From a virus, in IMG/VR virus record IMGVR_UViG_3300009506_000026, positions 1 to 63,152 of that record: a stretch of 63,152 bases of DNA. One strand, written 5' to 3'. A program made the position numbers and the translations under genes. Position 1 is the stretch's first letter. Each line of letters starts with the position of its first letter. Under the pieces are notes generated by a model that was given only the letters and a program-made list of their open reading frames with translations, had not been told where the DNA came from and did not search any database. Of the stretch, positions 6,666 to 14,488 are shown in pieces.

Positions 6666-7342
6666 GAGTTTACAGCATTTTCAATTCAATCAGTGGAGAA
6701 GTAGGATCAATCCCTCAGGGAGCATTGACAACCTTTGTAAGACTTTCCGGGTGCAATTTGAAGTGTACTTGGTGTGATGCGGCTTATGCTCAGGATTCCT
6801 TCGGGGGAACACAAATGACAGTCAATGAGGTTATGTCACAAATAAAGGAGATAGGATGCAAGAGGGTGCTAATCACAGGAGGAGAACCACTCATACAAAA
6901 GGGGGAGGTAGAGGATCTAGTGGAGCAATTGGATCAGTTCGGTTTTATGATAGGCTTGGAAACTAATGGGTCCATTATGGTTCCAGAAGAAATGCATTAT
7001 CTTTGTTTTGTCGTTATGGACTATAAACTGCCTTCTTCGGGCTGCTATTCTCCTAAGCTTCAAAATGAAGTGGTTGAAGAATCCACAATGTATTTCACAG
7101 ATTGGTTAAAATTTGTGATCTTCTCGGAGGAGGACTACCTTGTTGCTAAGGAGAGAGCATTACATTGGAAAGAAAGAAACTTCCACATCGCTTTCTCTCC
7201 CATGCTTTTCTCAAATGGTATTTATGCCGATGATCGTTTAAGAATAAACAGATTGGTACAGAGGATGAAGGAGGATGAACTTTACCATGTAGTTTTAAAT
7301 CTACAGATACACAAGCTTGCCCAAATCGAGGAGCCCAAGTAG
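6662..7342 (+). CDS. queE: 7-carboxy-7-deazaguanine synthase (QueE), radical SAM
   Basis: 226 residues from the ATG that overlaps the queD stop. The CxxxCxxC cluster (C31, C35, C38 in GCNLKCTWCDA), which binds the 4Fe-4S cluster and S-adenosylmethionine, is followed by TGGEP. QueE makes 7-carboxy-7-deazaguanine from the QueD product by a ring contraction. An upstream in-frame start at 6629 would lie inside queD and adds residues absent from the family. The C-terminal portion is longer than in minimal QueE proteins. Works between QueD and QueC. Confidence 0.92.
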   Translation: MRVYSIFNSISGEVGSIPQGALTTFVRLSGCNLKCTWCDAAYAQDSFGGTQMTVNEVMSQIKEIGCKRVLITGGEPLIQKGEVEDLVEQLDQFGFMIGLETNGSIMVPEEMHYLCFVVMDYKLPSSGCYSPKLQNEVVEESTMYFTDWLKFVIFSEEDYLVAKERALHWKERNFHIAFSPMLFSNGIYADDRLRINRLVQRMKEDELYHVVLNLQIHKLAQIEEPK

Positions 7343-7360
7343 GGAACGCGATTTTTTCTC

Positions 7361-7389
7361 TTGACAGAACACGAAACAAGACGTAGATT
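7361..7389 (+). promoter_or_regulatory. Sigma70-like promoter within the deazaguanine cluster
   Basis: TTGACA at 7361-7366, a 17-base spacer, and TAGATT at 7384-7389. The -35 context (TTTTTTCTCTTGACAGAACA) is nearly the same as at the 2090 promoter. It lies between queE and 7424, so it likely drives the second half of the cluster (folE, gat-queC, queC, dpdA-like). Confidence 0.6.
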
Positions 7390-7423
7390 AACAATAACTG
7401 CAAAATACCTCAGGAGGAAGATC

Positions 7424-7696
7424 ATGGATACTCTTTTTCGGATTCATACAAAGAGTGACGAAAATGGGAAATCTCACACTATTTTGGTCTCACCTTTTGT
7501 TTTCGGAAGACTAGAGGCAGAAAGGAGGTGTCAATCTTTAAACGATCTATGCAAGACGGGAAGATTTTATCATGAACCGGTGCCGGACTCCAACTACAAA
7601 CCATCCGAAGTCTGGGAACCAACAATGACCCTTTTTGAGGTCAAACAACATCTCGGGATGATCCCGAAGGAAGAGGAGAAGAAATGGCTGATATAG
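7424..7696 (+). CDS. Hypothetical protein, 90 aa
   Basis: I chose the ATG at 7424 behind CAGGAGGAAGATC; an earlier in-frame TTG at 7361 would be the -35 box. Basic protein without recognisable motifs (HTILVSPFVFGRLEAERRCQ; later PSEVWEPTMTLFEVKQHLG). It overlaps the following gene by 13 bases. It is the first gene after the promoter in the modification cluster, but nothing in it ties it to the pathway. Confidence 0.6.
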   Translation: MDTLFRIHTKSDENGKSHTILVSPFVFGRLEAERRCQSLNDLCKTGRFYHEPVPDSNYKPSEVWEPTMTLFEVKQHLGMIPKEEEKKWLI

Positions 7697-8301
7697 ATTA
7701 CAGCAAGATGGATCAAAAGGAATTGAAAGAGATTTGCAAAGCCCTGAACTCTTTGGAATGGGAAACGGAGGAAGGAAAACAATCTCCAAAGATCAAGTTG
7801 GTAGGAATCACCAAGATGGATCAACTGACTGCCTTTGCGGAAGCCGTCGAATTGATTGACAGTGACAAGTTGGCGCCCTTGCCGGACCAAGCGGTGGCTT
7901 TCTACAACAAATGGATTTCAGGTGAGAATGCCCCCTTGGTGGAGGAGGAGCCCGCAAAGGAGGAGCCCGCAAAGAAGGAGCCCGCAAAGAAGGAGCCCGC
8001 AAAGACCAAGGCAACGGGGGGCCCTATTGGTAAGAAGGTGGATTCATGGGAAGAGTTGGTCAAAATCTTGGAGAATCCCCCAAATCCTACCCGTCACTTT
8101 GATGCTCTGTGTTTGAAGGGGGGAAAAATCGAAGACCTTGTAAAGGAACAGTCCGACTTCATGGCTGAAAAGCACCCGCAAATGACAGCCATGAGAACAA
8201 AGAACTATCTTTTGGGTCACATCAAATACCGCGAAACCACGGGGTATGTTTACGAGAGGGGGGAAGAGGGGTACATCAAGCTGGTGGGGCTTGAGAAGTA
8301 A
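7684..8301 (+). CDS. Two-domain protein with EPAKK linker repeats, 205 aa
   Basis: The N-terminal domain (about 1-85) is helical and acidic. Residues about 92-110 contain four to five copies of EPAK(K/E), a flexible charged linker. The C-terminal domain (about 115-205) has SWEELVKILENPPNP and a segment that looks DNA-binding-like (HPQMTAMRTKNYLLGHIKYRE). I do not recognise either domain by name. It lies between the promoter at 7361 and folE, separated from folE by a strong hairpin. A modular DNA-associated protein is plausible but unproven. Confidence 0.6.
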   Translation: MADIDYSKMDQKELKEICKALNSLEWETEEGKQSPKIKLVGITKMDQLTAFAEAVELIDSDKLAPLPDQAVAFYNKWISGENAPLVEEEPAKEEPAKKEPAKKEPAKTKATGGPIGKKVDSWEELVKILENPPNPTRHFDALCLKGGKIEDLVKEQSDFMAEKHPQMTAMRTKNYLLGHIKYRETTGYVYERGEEGYIKLVGLEK

Positions 8302-8309
8302 CAATCTAT

Positions 8310-8337
8310 AGAGAAGGGGGTTCTTTCCCCCTTCTCT
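8310..8337 (+). other. Strong hairpin immediately upstream of the folE ribosome binding site
   Basis: AGAGAAGGGGG (8310-8320) pairs perfectly over 11 bp with CCCCCTTCTCT (8327-8337) around a 6-base loop. The folE ribosome binding site GGAGA starts right after the stem and the ATG is at 8348. There is no T-run, so it is unlikely to be a simple terminator. An RNase processing site, a transcript-stabilising stem or translation control are alternatives. Confidence 0.75.
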
Positions 8338-8347
8338 GGAGAAAAAG

Positions 8348-8917
8348 ATGGATAAAAACAAGGTGCAATTCTATTTTCGTTTGTTAATGACAAAGGGATT
8401 GGGACTAGATTTGAATGATCCCGTCCTTAAAAATACTCCTGAGAGGGTGGCAAGAATGTACTGTCAGGAGTTTTTTTGTGGGGTGAATTGTGAGTTCGAA
8501 GACTTTCAAATGGATCCTAATACCGATTCGTATGATCAAATTATTATTTCGGATGAAATCTACTTCGTGTCCATGTGTGCCCATCATTTCTTACCCTTCT
8601 CTGGTTATGGGTATTTCGCATACATCCCTGGAGAGCATATCATTGGTGCCTCAAAGATGTCCCGAATTATAAACCACTACGCCAAACGTCCACAAAAACA
8701 AGAAACGCTTTGCCACGAGGCTCTTAGGTGTTTTGCTGAAAAAGTTAAACCAATAGGAGCAATGGTAGCTTTGTTCGGAACACATGGTTGCATGTCTTGT
8801 AGAGGAGTAAAGCAAACCGAATCAAAACTGCTGACCTCCGCTGTTATGGGATGTTTTTCCGAACCCTCCATAAAGAATGAAGCCTTATCATTGATAAGTA
8901 TTTCTAGAACAAAATAG
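8348..8917 (+). CDS. folE: GTP cyclohydrolase I (FolE)
   Basis: 189 residues. Zinc-site residues Cys77 and His80 in CAHHF and Cys148 in THGCMSCRGV are present, with the substrate-loop motif GASKMSRI at 100-107. FolE opens GTP to 7,8-dihydroneopterin triphosphate, the entry compound for QueD. Phage copies supply precursor for 7-deazaguanine DNA modification rather than folate. It is about 30 residues shorter than E. coli FolE at the N-terminus, which is common in phage forms. The next gene follows after 7 bases. Confidence 0.93.
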   Translation: MDKNKVQFYFRLLMTKGLGLDLNDPVLKNTPERVARMYCQEFFCGVNCEFEDFQMDPNTDSYDQIIISDEIYFVSMCAHHFLPFSGYGYFAYIPGEHIIGASKMSRIINHYAKRPQKQETLCHEALRCFAEKVKPIGAMVALFGTHGCMSCRGVKQTESKLLTSAVMGCFSEPSIKNEALSLISISRTK

Positions 8918-8924
8918 GTGCCCC

Positions 8925-9590
8925 ATGTATAACCCATTTCTGATAAAAGAAATTAATGGTCAGTTTGAGAGGGATGAATTTGATGATGATTTCCAAAACG
9001 AAGATTTACATGAGGGAAGAGAATCCCCAGAAGTTAATTTCATTCTTCGAAACGTAAAGGGTGACATATTGGACATAGGATGTGGGAGTGGAAGTTTCTC
9101 CTGCAAATTCCCTATTGTGGCTATATTGGAGCCTAACCCTGTAAGGTTTGAGAAGGCAAAGGTAAAATTTAAAGGGATAGAGGAGAGAATGAAACAGAGG
9201 GGATTTATGGAGAATATCCCCTTTCCTGCGAATTACTTCAATAGTGTTCTAATGTGGGGTGCTTTTTGTTATGCCCGTAGTCATATGGAAGCATTGTCGG
9301 AGGTGAACAGAGTCCTTATTACCGGAGGGCATTTTGTATTGGACATAGTAACCTGGTCCAATATGCCCATTCATCAAACTTTACATGATAGATCCTTTAT
9401 TAAATTTGCTGAGGTATTTGGTTTTGAACTACTAGAAGTTAGGAAATTTGATGATCTTAATTATTATGGTAAGACTGGATTGGCTTTTAGAAAATATGAG
9501 AACTTAAATCTTGATCGTCTAAGGATCCCTCAATGCACAAAGGAGGGTGTAAGGAACTATTTGGAAAAAAGAGATTGGTTTTTGAGGTGA
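8925..9590 (+). CDS. Class I SAM-dependent methyltransferase in the modification cluster
   Basis: 221 residues with a Rossmann-fold SAM site (ILDIGCGSGSF, about 48-58), the acidic end of strand 2 (LEPNPVRF), and the later MENIPFPANYFNSVLMWG and VNRVLITGGHFVLDIV strands. These features fit the Methyltransf_11/UbiE-type class; no DPPY-type DNA adenine or cytosine-5 motif is present. Its location between folE and gat-queC suggests it could methylate a 7-deazaguanine intermediate or product, but the sequence alone does not show the substrate. Confidence 0.8.
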   Translation: MYNPFLIKEINGQFERDEFDDDFQNEDLHEGRESPEVNFILRNVKGDILDIGCGSGSFSCKFPIVAILEPNPVRFEKAKVKFKGIEERMKQRGFMENIPFPANYFNSVLMWGAFCYARSHMEALSEVNRVLITGGHFVLDIVTWSNMPIHQTLHDRSFIKFAEVFGFELLEVRKFDDLNYYGKTGLAFRKYENLNLDRLRIPQCTKEGVRNYLEKRDWFLR

Positions 9591-9593
9591 ACC

Positions 9594-11186
9594 ATGTGTG
9601 GAATATTTGCATTCTGGGCTAGAGAGGGATCATGTCACCCTGATATTATTAGTCATCTTATAGGGATGACTGTAAGTAGAGGAGAAGATGGTTTTGGAAT
9701 TTGGGTAGATGGAAAAACCCATAAATCTGATGAACATCGTTGCCCTTATAGGTTATGTTACAATAAAAAAGGATCCTTATTAATGTGTTGTTCCAGGGCC
9801 ACCCCTGAAACTGAAAATATTACAAGAGAATCTGACATTCAACCCATCATCACAGATGATTTGATTCTAATACACAATGGTGGCGTGACGGATAGTATGG
9901 CGAAAGAATTTCCACTTGAATCCCGAACATCAACTCTCGACAGTGAGTTGATACTAGCAGCATATAGAAAGCACTCAGGGAATCTCAAGGCAGCTATGGA
10001 GAATCTTTCGGGCAGCTTTGCTTTTGTACTGTTCGACAGAGAAAAAAATCGTCTTTACGCCTGCTGCTCCTTCAATCCTCTTGCCCATATGTATGTAAGA
10101 GGTATAGGATATTTTATCCATAGTGACGTGAATGCACTAAAAGAAGCCCTAACAATGATAAATGGGATTAGTAGAAATGTAGTGAACGTATGGGAAGATT
10201 GGTATTATCATGACATCCCTGGGTACACAATTGTGGAAACAGATTTGGATAGTGGGATGCAAAGAATCGAAGAATTCAACCCAAGATTTCTACACCCCAC
10301 TTTTGATAGAAATGATCCCCCTAAAGAGGACCCCATGACTTATGTAATAGCTTCGGGGGGGATTGATAGCGGACTAACTGCTTGGACACTGCAAAAAGCG
10401 GGACACAATGTTTCCTTAGTACATTTCATGTATGGACAAAAAGCACAGGCAGCGGAAGAATGGGCTGTAGATAGAATCGCGGAAAGGATGGATGTAACGG
10501 CACACAAATTTGATCTTAGGGATATTTATAAATACTTTGTGGACAGCAGTATGTTATTGCAGGATTTAATAAAAGTAGATTCAGGAGGAGAAAACATAAA
10601 ATCTACAATAGCATGGGTTTCAGGGAGAAATGCTATCTTTGCATCAATTGTTTTGGGATTAGCAGAGGCACGGATTCTATCAAACTATTATACTTCGGTG
10701 AACATTGCGGCAGGGTGGGCACAACTGTCTGAGGAAACAGGAGGGTACCCTGATAACTCCTACAAGTTTGTAAAAGCCATTGAGGAACTCAAAAAGTTTG
10801 GGTACATAGCGGGGGATAGGATAAAAATTCTTTCCGTAATGCAAAGAATAACTAAAACGGAAGAATGGATATTAGGAGATGCCTTAAGGTTTCCTTTCGA
10901 ATTGACCGTTAGTTGTGATTGCCCCAGTGTTACTCCCTATCTGAGGGCCGAAGAAAAATGGGCAGTGGAGTATAGGCCCAGTCTTTGTATAGAATGTGGA
11001 AGTACCAAATTGTCGATAATTGCAGCGGACAGAGCAGGGGTGCATGATCCGAGACTTTTTACTTCCCCAAGACCTACTTTATCCCCCGTGATGTCAACGG
11101 CTTCTCCGAAACAAATCATTCAACGTCTAATGTTGACGGACGAAGAAAAGGAAATCCTATGTCAGAAAATAAATCAAAAGTGGTAG
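9594..11186 (+). CDS. Gat-QueC: class II glutamine amidotransferase fused to a QueC-like PP-loop domain
   Basis: 530 residues. Met1 is followed by Cys2 (MCGIFAFW), the N-terminal nucleophile of class II amidotransferases. That domain covers about 1-240. A QueC-type PP-loop ATPase follows: SGGIDSG at 254-260, WVSGRNAIF at 341-349, and Cys pairs 441/443 and 465/468 for zinc. Gat-QueC proteins are known from archaea that make archaeosine and from phages with deoxyarchaeosine-type DNA. The family is predicted to use glutamine-derived ammonia to convert preQ0 to the formamidine of archaeosine. Its presence beside a separate queC argues for this second step rather than a duplicated first one. Confidence 0.87.
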   Translation: MCGIFAFWAREGSCHPDIISHLIGMTVSRGEDGFGIWVDGKTHKSDEHRCPYRLCYNKKGSLLMCCSRATPETENITRESDIQPIITDDLILIHNGGVTDSMAKEFPLESRTSTLDSELILAAYRKHSGNLKAAMENLSGSFAFVLFDREKNRLYACCSFNPLAHMYVRGIGYFIHSDVNALKEALTMINGISRNVVNVWEDWYYHDIPGYTIVETDLDSGMQRIEEFNPRFLHPTFDRNDPPKEDPMTYVIASGGIDSGLTAWTLQKAGHNVSLVHFMYGQKAQAAEEWAVDRIAERMDVTAHKFDLRDIYKYFVDSSMLLQDLIKVDSGGENIKSTIAWVSGRNAIFASIVLGLAEARILSNYYTSVNIAAGWAQLSEETGGYPDNSYKFVKAIEELKKFGYIAGDRIKILSVMQRITKTEEWILGDALRFPFELTVSCDCPSVTPYLRAEEKWAVEYRPSLCIECGSTKLSIIAADRAGVHDPRLFTSPRPTLSPVMSTASPKQIIQRLMLTDEEKEILCQKINQKW

Positions 11187-11470
11187 CAGTGGATTTAGAT
11201 GGAACTCTATGTTTAGAACCTGAAAACTTTAATCCCTACAATCCAGACTACAGGAATAGAAAACCATTCAAGCAGACCATTCTAAAAATAAATGAACTAT
11301 ATAAAGAAGGATGGTTTGTTATTATTTATACCTCAAGATACAAAGAGGATCTATTCGAAACGAGGGCTTGGTTGAATGAGAACCATGTGAAATATCATCA
11401 CATCGAATTGGGGAAACTCAGGGCAGACCTTTACATCGACCAATTAGCAAAGAGGCCGGAGGAGCTATGA
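11159..11470 (+). CDS. HAD-superfamily hydrolase-like protein, 103 aa
   Basis: The N-terminal motif VAVDLDGTL holds the DxD nucleophile pair of HAD phosphatases. IIYTSRYKEDLFETRAWL matches motif II (Thr/Ser after a strand) with the following helix. The conserved tail (HIELGKLRADLYIDQLA) ends with the motif-IV-like aspartate pair. It is close to the minimal size for the fold and lacks a cap domain. It begins 28 bases inside gat-queC and ends 4 bases inside queC, so it belongs to the cluster. The substrate is unknown; a nucleotide or pterin phosphate is possible. Confidence 0.75.
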   Translation: MSENKSKVVAVDLDGTLCLEPENFNPYNPDYRNRKPFKQTILKINELYKEGWFVIIYTSRYKEDLFETRAWLNENHVKYHHIELGKLRADLYIDQLAKRPEEL

Positions 11471-12177
11471 TATTACTATTTTCTGGGGGTTTGGATAGTT
11501 ACATTGCATATCATTATTTAGGATGGTATAATCCCGGGATTAAAATTTCCACTTTGTACTGTGATTTAGGACACAGATACGCGGTACACGAAGTAGAGAA
11601 AGTGAAGGAATTGATCCCTACAACTATCATTGATACAAGGTTAAATCTAGCGGATTGGGAAGAAAAAGATGCAAATATCCCAATGAGAAATGCCTTCCTC
11701 AGCATGATTGCCTCTCATTATGACAGAGAAATAATTCTTGTGGTACAGAAGGGTGAGATGGAAATCCCCGACAGAACACAAAAATTTATGGAAGATATTT
11801 CTAAATTAATCACCAGATTAAAAGTCCCATCACGAGCCTGTAAAATATGGTCACCCTTCACTCAAATGACTAAGGCATCCATGGTACAATGGTATTTAAT
11901 TACAGGTCTATCTGAGCAAAAGCTGTTGAAAACAAGGAGTTGTTATTCAGCGGGGGAGAAACCTTGCGGGAAGTGCTCCGCTTGTTTCAGAAGGTGGGTT
12001 GCTATGTCGTTGAATGATCTGCATGAGGAGTACGAAAGCCCCATTTTATTAAACGAGAAAATCCCAGATTACATTCGAAAAATGATGAAGGGGAAATATG
12101 ATGCACAAAGGACAGCGGAAACTTTGGCAGCTCTGATAAAGGCAGGGTATGATGTCGATAGATATATTACTGGATAG
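11467..12177 (+). CDS. queC: 7-cyano-7-deazaguanine (preQ0) synthase-like protein (QueC)
   Basis: 236 residues, starting within the previous stop. PP-loop FSGGLDS at 5-11, IPMRNAFL at 71-78 (the QueC IPxRN motif), and a zinc-binding set C159, C167, C170, C173 (CYSAGEKPCGKCSAC) match QueC. QueC uses ATP and ammonia to convert 7-carboxy-7-deazaguanine to preQ0. Spacing is slightly divergent from bacterial QueC, and the residues between the PP-loop and IPMRN are shortened. It overlaps the dpdA-like gene by 29 bases. Confidence 0.87.
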   Translation: MILLFSGGLDSYIAYHYLGWYNPGIKISTLYCDLGHRYAVHEVEKVKELIPTTIIDTRLNLADWEEKDANIPMRNAFLSMIASHYDREIILVVQKGEMEIPDRTQKFMEDISKLITRLKVPSRACKIWSPFTQMTKASMVQWYLITGLSEQKLLKTRSCYSAGEKPCGKCSACFRRWVAMSLNDLHEEYESPILLNEKIPDYIRKMMKGKYDAQRTAETLAALIKAGYDVDRYITG

Positions 12178-12934
12178 TGGGGCATGGTCGGCTTTTACAC
12201 AGAACAACCCTATTGACATTTATCAGTATATTTCCTTCATAAAATCTAAGGGTAGTAATTTGACAGGGTACTTCAACTTGGATGTTGTGGAAGACAGTGT
12301 GAACAGCTATAAAAATTTTTTGATTATGAAGGAGGAGGGACTAAATCCTATCCCTGTATTTCATGTTCAAGCAGGGATAAAGGACATAAATTATCTTTTA
12401 AAATATATGGAAACTGAGGAATACATTGCAATAGGTTCCATTGCTAACATCTCCACAAAAAGGAGAATCGAAAATCTGGACATGATCTGGAGAGACTATT
12501 TGGTAGACGATAAAAAAATGCCCAAAGTAAAAGTGCATGGGCTCGGTCTACTGTCCCCAGAACTTCTATCTCGTTACCCTTGGTATAGTGTAGATAGCAG
12601 TAGTTGGGTACAGTTTGCAAAATTTGGAGCTATCTTGGTTCCACGAAAGAGAAATGGAATTAGAGTTTTTGACTGTCCCCCCGAAGTTATATTTGTATCC
12701 GATCGTAGTCCTAAGAGGTCCGAACTAGAAGGGAAACACATCGAATCATTTAAAAAATTGGAGAAGGAGAAGATCGTTGAATACATAAATGAGAAAGGTT
12801 TTAACTTGGGGGAACTGTCAAAGGATCATAAGCTGAGGGACAAATTTAATCTGATCTTCTTTCTTGACTTGGAGAGAAGTATTCCAGAATGGCCCTGGCC
12901 ATTTATAGCCAACCGACAGGAGAGCTTATGGTAG
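12149..12934 (+). CDS. dpdA: DpdA-like DNA transglycosylase (TGT superfamily)
   Basis: 261 residues. The opening LLDSGAWSAF holds the first conserved aspartate (D9) of phage DpdA/TGT-like proteins; NLDVVED gives the second (D45). GSIAN at 97-101 and HGLGLL at 130-135 match the substrate-loop regions of the barrel, and SVDSSSW (about 148-154) is the typical third aspartate segment. DpdA exchanges guanine in DNA for a 7-deazaguanine base. With QueC, Gat-QueC and FolE/QueD/QueE next to it, this is the insertion enzyme of the set. An alternative start one codon later (12152) is equally possible. Confidence 0.8.
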   Translation: MMSIDILLDSGAWSAFTQNNPIDIYQYISFIKSKGSNLTGYFNLDVVEDSVNSYKNFLIMKEEGLNPIPVFHVQAGIKDINYLLKYMETEEYIAIGSIANISTKRRIENLDMIWRDYLVDDKKMPKVKVHGLGLLSPELLSRYPWYSVDSSSWVQFAKFGAILVPRKRNGIRVFDCPPEVIFVSDRSPKRSELEGKHIESFKKLEKEKIVEYINEKGFNLGELSKDHKLRDKFNLIFFLDLERSIPEWPWPFIANRQESLW

Positions 12935-13101
12935 TCGCCTTTATTATTCTTTACACATTGATTGGAACTTTTCTATTTAACTGGGCAAATAGCACAAGGG
13001 ATTTAGAGTACCCAAAATTGTGTTTCATTATCTTTGTGCTTATCTGGCCCATACAACTATTGGCTGCATTTGTTATGGTTTTATATGGGAGAAGTAAGTG
13101 A
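12928..13101 (+). CDS. Small two-helix membrane protein, 57 aa
   Basis: Starts at the ATG that overlaps the dpdA-like stop (ATGGTAG) with AGGAGAG upstream. Two hydrophobic helices are visible: VVAFIILYTLIGTFLF and CFIIFVLIWPIQLLAAFVMV, separated by a short polar loop with NWANSTRDLEYPK. It is likely an integral inner-membrane peptide. Role unknown; small membrane proteins in this position could be host-takeover or superinfection-exclusion proteins. Confidence 0.6.
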   Translation: MVVAFIILYTLIGTFLFNWANSTRDLEYPKLCFIIFVLIWPIQLLAAFVMVLYGRSK

Positions 13102-13280
13102 AAATCTACTTCGCTGGTAATTTCCCACAAATGAAGAAACCAGAGTTGGAGAAGTCCGTAGCTGAGTTTGTTCAAGAAAGATACGGGATTTACAGAAGAT
13201 TGATTTCCTTTTACTTTGTTCCAGACATTGAAAACGTATTGAAACTAAAGGGGGAAAACAATGGGAAAACCAAAATGTAA
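13098..13280 (+). CDS. Hypothetical protein, 60 aa (GTG start)
   Basis: GTG start overlapping the previous stop. Sequence opens KIYFAGNFPQMKKPE and continues YRRLISFYFVPDIENVLKLKG. Its KIYFAGNF start looks like the first strand of a Rossmann-like or TIM-barrel protein, as if only the N-terminal part of a larger enzyme were present. I cannot assign it. It lies just downstream of the dpdA-like gene, so a remnant of, or accessory to, that enzyme is possible. Confidence 0.5.
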   Translation: MKIYFAGNFPQMKKPELEKSVAEFVQERYGIYRRLISFYFVPDIENVLKLKGENNGKTKM

Positions 13281-13452
13281 ACTGTCAGGGAGGGATGGAA
13301 ATATTTTCAATCTTATTGGGATAGCTAAAGCGGCATTAGTAAAAGCAGGACAGAAAGAAGAGGCAAAGTTTTTAGTGGATGATATTTTAAAGAAGGCTCA
13401 CTCCTATGACGAATCCCTACAAATCATTATGAATTATGTGGAGGTAGAATGA
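13261..13452 (+). CDS. Conserved small phage protein, 63 aa
   Basis: KCKLSGRDGNIFNLIGIAKAALVKAG matches a widespread, unnamed phage family in which a Cys-Lys-Leu strand is followed by GxDGNxFxxxG and a helix. Function is unknown. It begins within the previous gene and ends 4 bases into the sliding-clamp gene. Expressed with the replication proteins. Confidence 0.65.
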   Translation: MGKPKCKLSGRDGNIFNLIGIAKAALVKAGQKEEAKFLVDDILKKAHSYDESLQIIMNYVEVE

Positions 13453-14486
13453 AAATCGAAACGATTGAACTATTAAAGGCACTATCATCGGTAAGACCCG
13501 GCTTGGCACAGAAGGAAATCGTGGAGGAAATGGTTCATTTCATTTTCACTGGGGAGGAGGTAGCCACCTACAACGACGAAATATGTGTTATCGTCCCTTT
13601 CAAAACTGACTTCTCCTGTTCGGTAAAAGCGGATACCTTATTTAAGTATCTTTTAAAGCTCCCGCAGCCTGAAATTGATATGGATCTTAAAGAGGGACAA
13701 CTGCTGATCAGAGCAGGAAAGTCAAAAGCAGAATTTCCTATTTCTGCCAACGAAGGAATCTTCTCCTATTTAGAGAAGGTAGCGGATTCTTTAGAAGAGG
13801 GAGAATGGAAGAAAACACCAGAGAATTTCTTCAACGGGATTAAGCTGTGCAGTTTTAGTGCGGCGAAGGATAGAACTATGGGAACTCTTACTTGTGTTCA
13901 TGTGGTGAGAGATTCCATTTATAGTAGTGATCAAACGCGAATGAGCAGGTTTAGAATGAAGGGGGAAATGGAGGGATTCCTAATAGAAGCTGCCACACTA
14001 CAAAAGCTTTACGGAATACACCTTAACTTTGATGAATATATGGTTACAAAAAGTTGGATAAACTTTCGAACCAGGGACGATGTGCTGTTTAGTGCAAGGA
14101 GGGTGCTATCACAGGAAGATTTGAAATGGGATGAGAAGGAAAAGCAGTTCATTCTTAAAGGAACACAGGTGGAGATTCCCCCAAAACTTAAGGATGCATT
14201 GGACAAGATATCTATTGTTCTAAGTAACCTGCAAATGATCGACAAGTCGGTTAATATCTCCTTGAGAAAGGGAAAGATGCTTTGCTCTGGAGGGAGTGCT
14301 GCTTCTGGGTTTATAGAGGAAGAGGTAGAACTGGATTATTCATTGGATAATAAAGATTTCTCAATAAATGTGGTTTATTTGCAGGAAGCTCTTGACAAAT
14401 CGCAGAAGTTTGCTGTATCAGATAGACATGCACAGTTCGAAAGTGAAAATTTCCTGCATTTTAGTGCACTTATGATTGAGAGGTAG
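13449..14486 (+). CDS. DNA polymerase sliding clamp (DnaN-fold)
   Basis: 345 residues with the repeated beta-alpha-beta-beta-beta pattern of the beta clamp: an N-terminal domain ending near LIRAGKSKAEFPI, a second domain with VHVVRDSIYSSDQTRMSRF (the clamp LYATDGHRLA-type hairpin), and a third domain ending SENFLHFSALMIER, comparable to the clamp's C-terminal strand. It should encircle DNA and tether the polymerase at 15045. The clamp loader gene is at 18202. Diverged from cellular DnaN, but the fold features are convincing. Confidence 0.72.
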   Translation: MKIETIELLKALSSVRPGLAQKEIVEEMVHFIFTGEEVATYNDEICVIVPFKTDFSCSVKADTLFKYLLKLPQPEIDMDLKEGQLLIRAGKSKAEFPISANEGIFSYLEKVADSLEEGEWKKTPENFFNGIKLCSFSAAKDRTMGTLTCVHVVRDSIYSSDQTRMSRFRMKGEMEGFLIEAATLQKLYGIHLNFDEYMVTKSWINFRTRDDVLFSARRVLSQEDLKWDEKEKQFILKGTQVEIPPKLKDALDKISIVLSNLQMIDKSVNISLRKGKMLCSGGSAASGFIEEEVELDYSLDNKDFSINVVYLQEALDKSQKFAVSDRHAQFESENFLHFSALMIER

Positions 14487-14488
14487 AT

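Noticed and set aside
8310-8337. Terminator between 7684-8301 and folE
   Set aside because: Strong stem but no T-run follows; the ribosome binding site of folE begins right after it.
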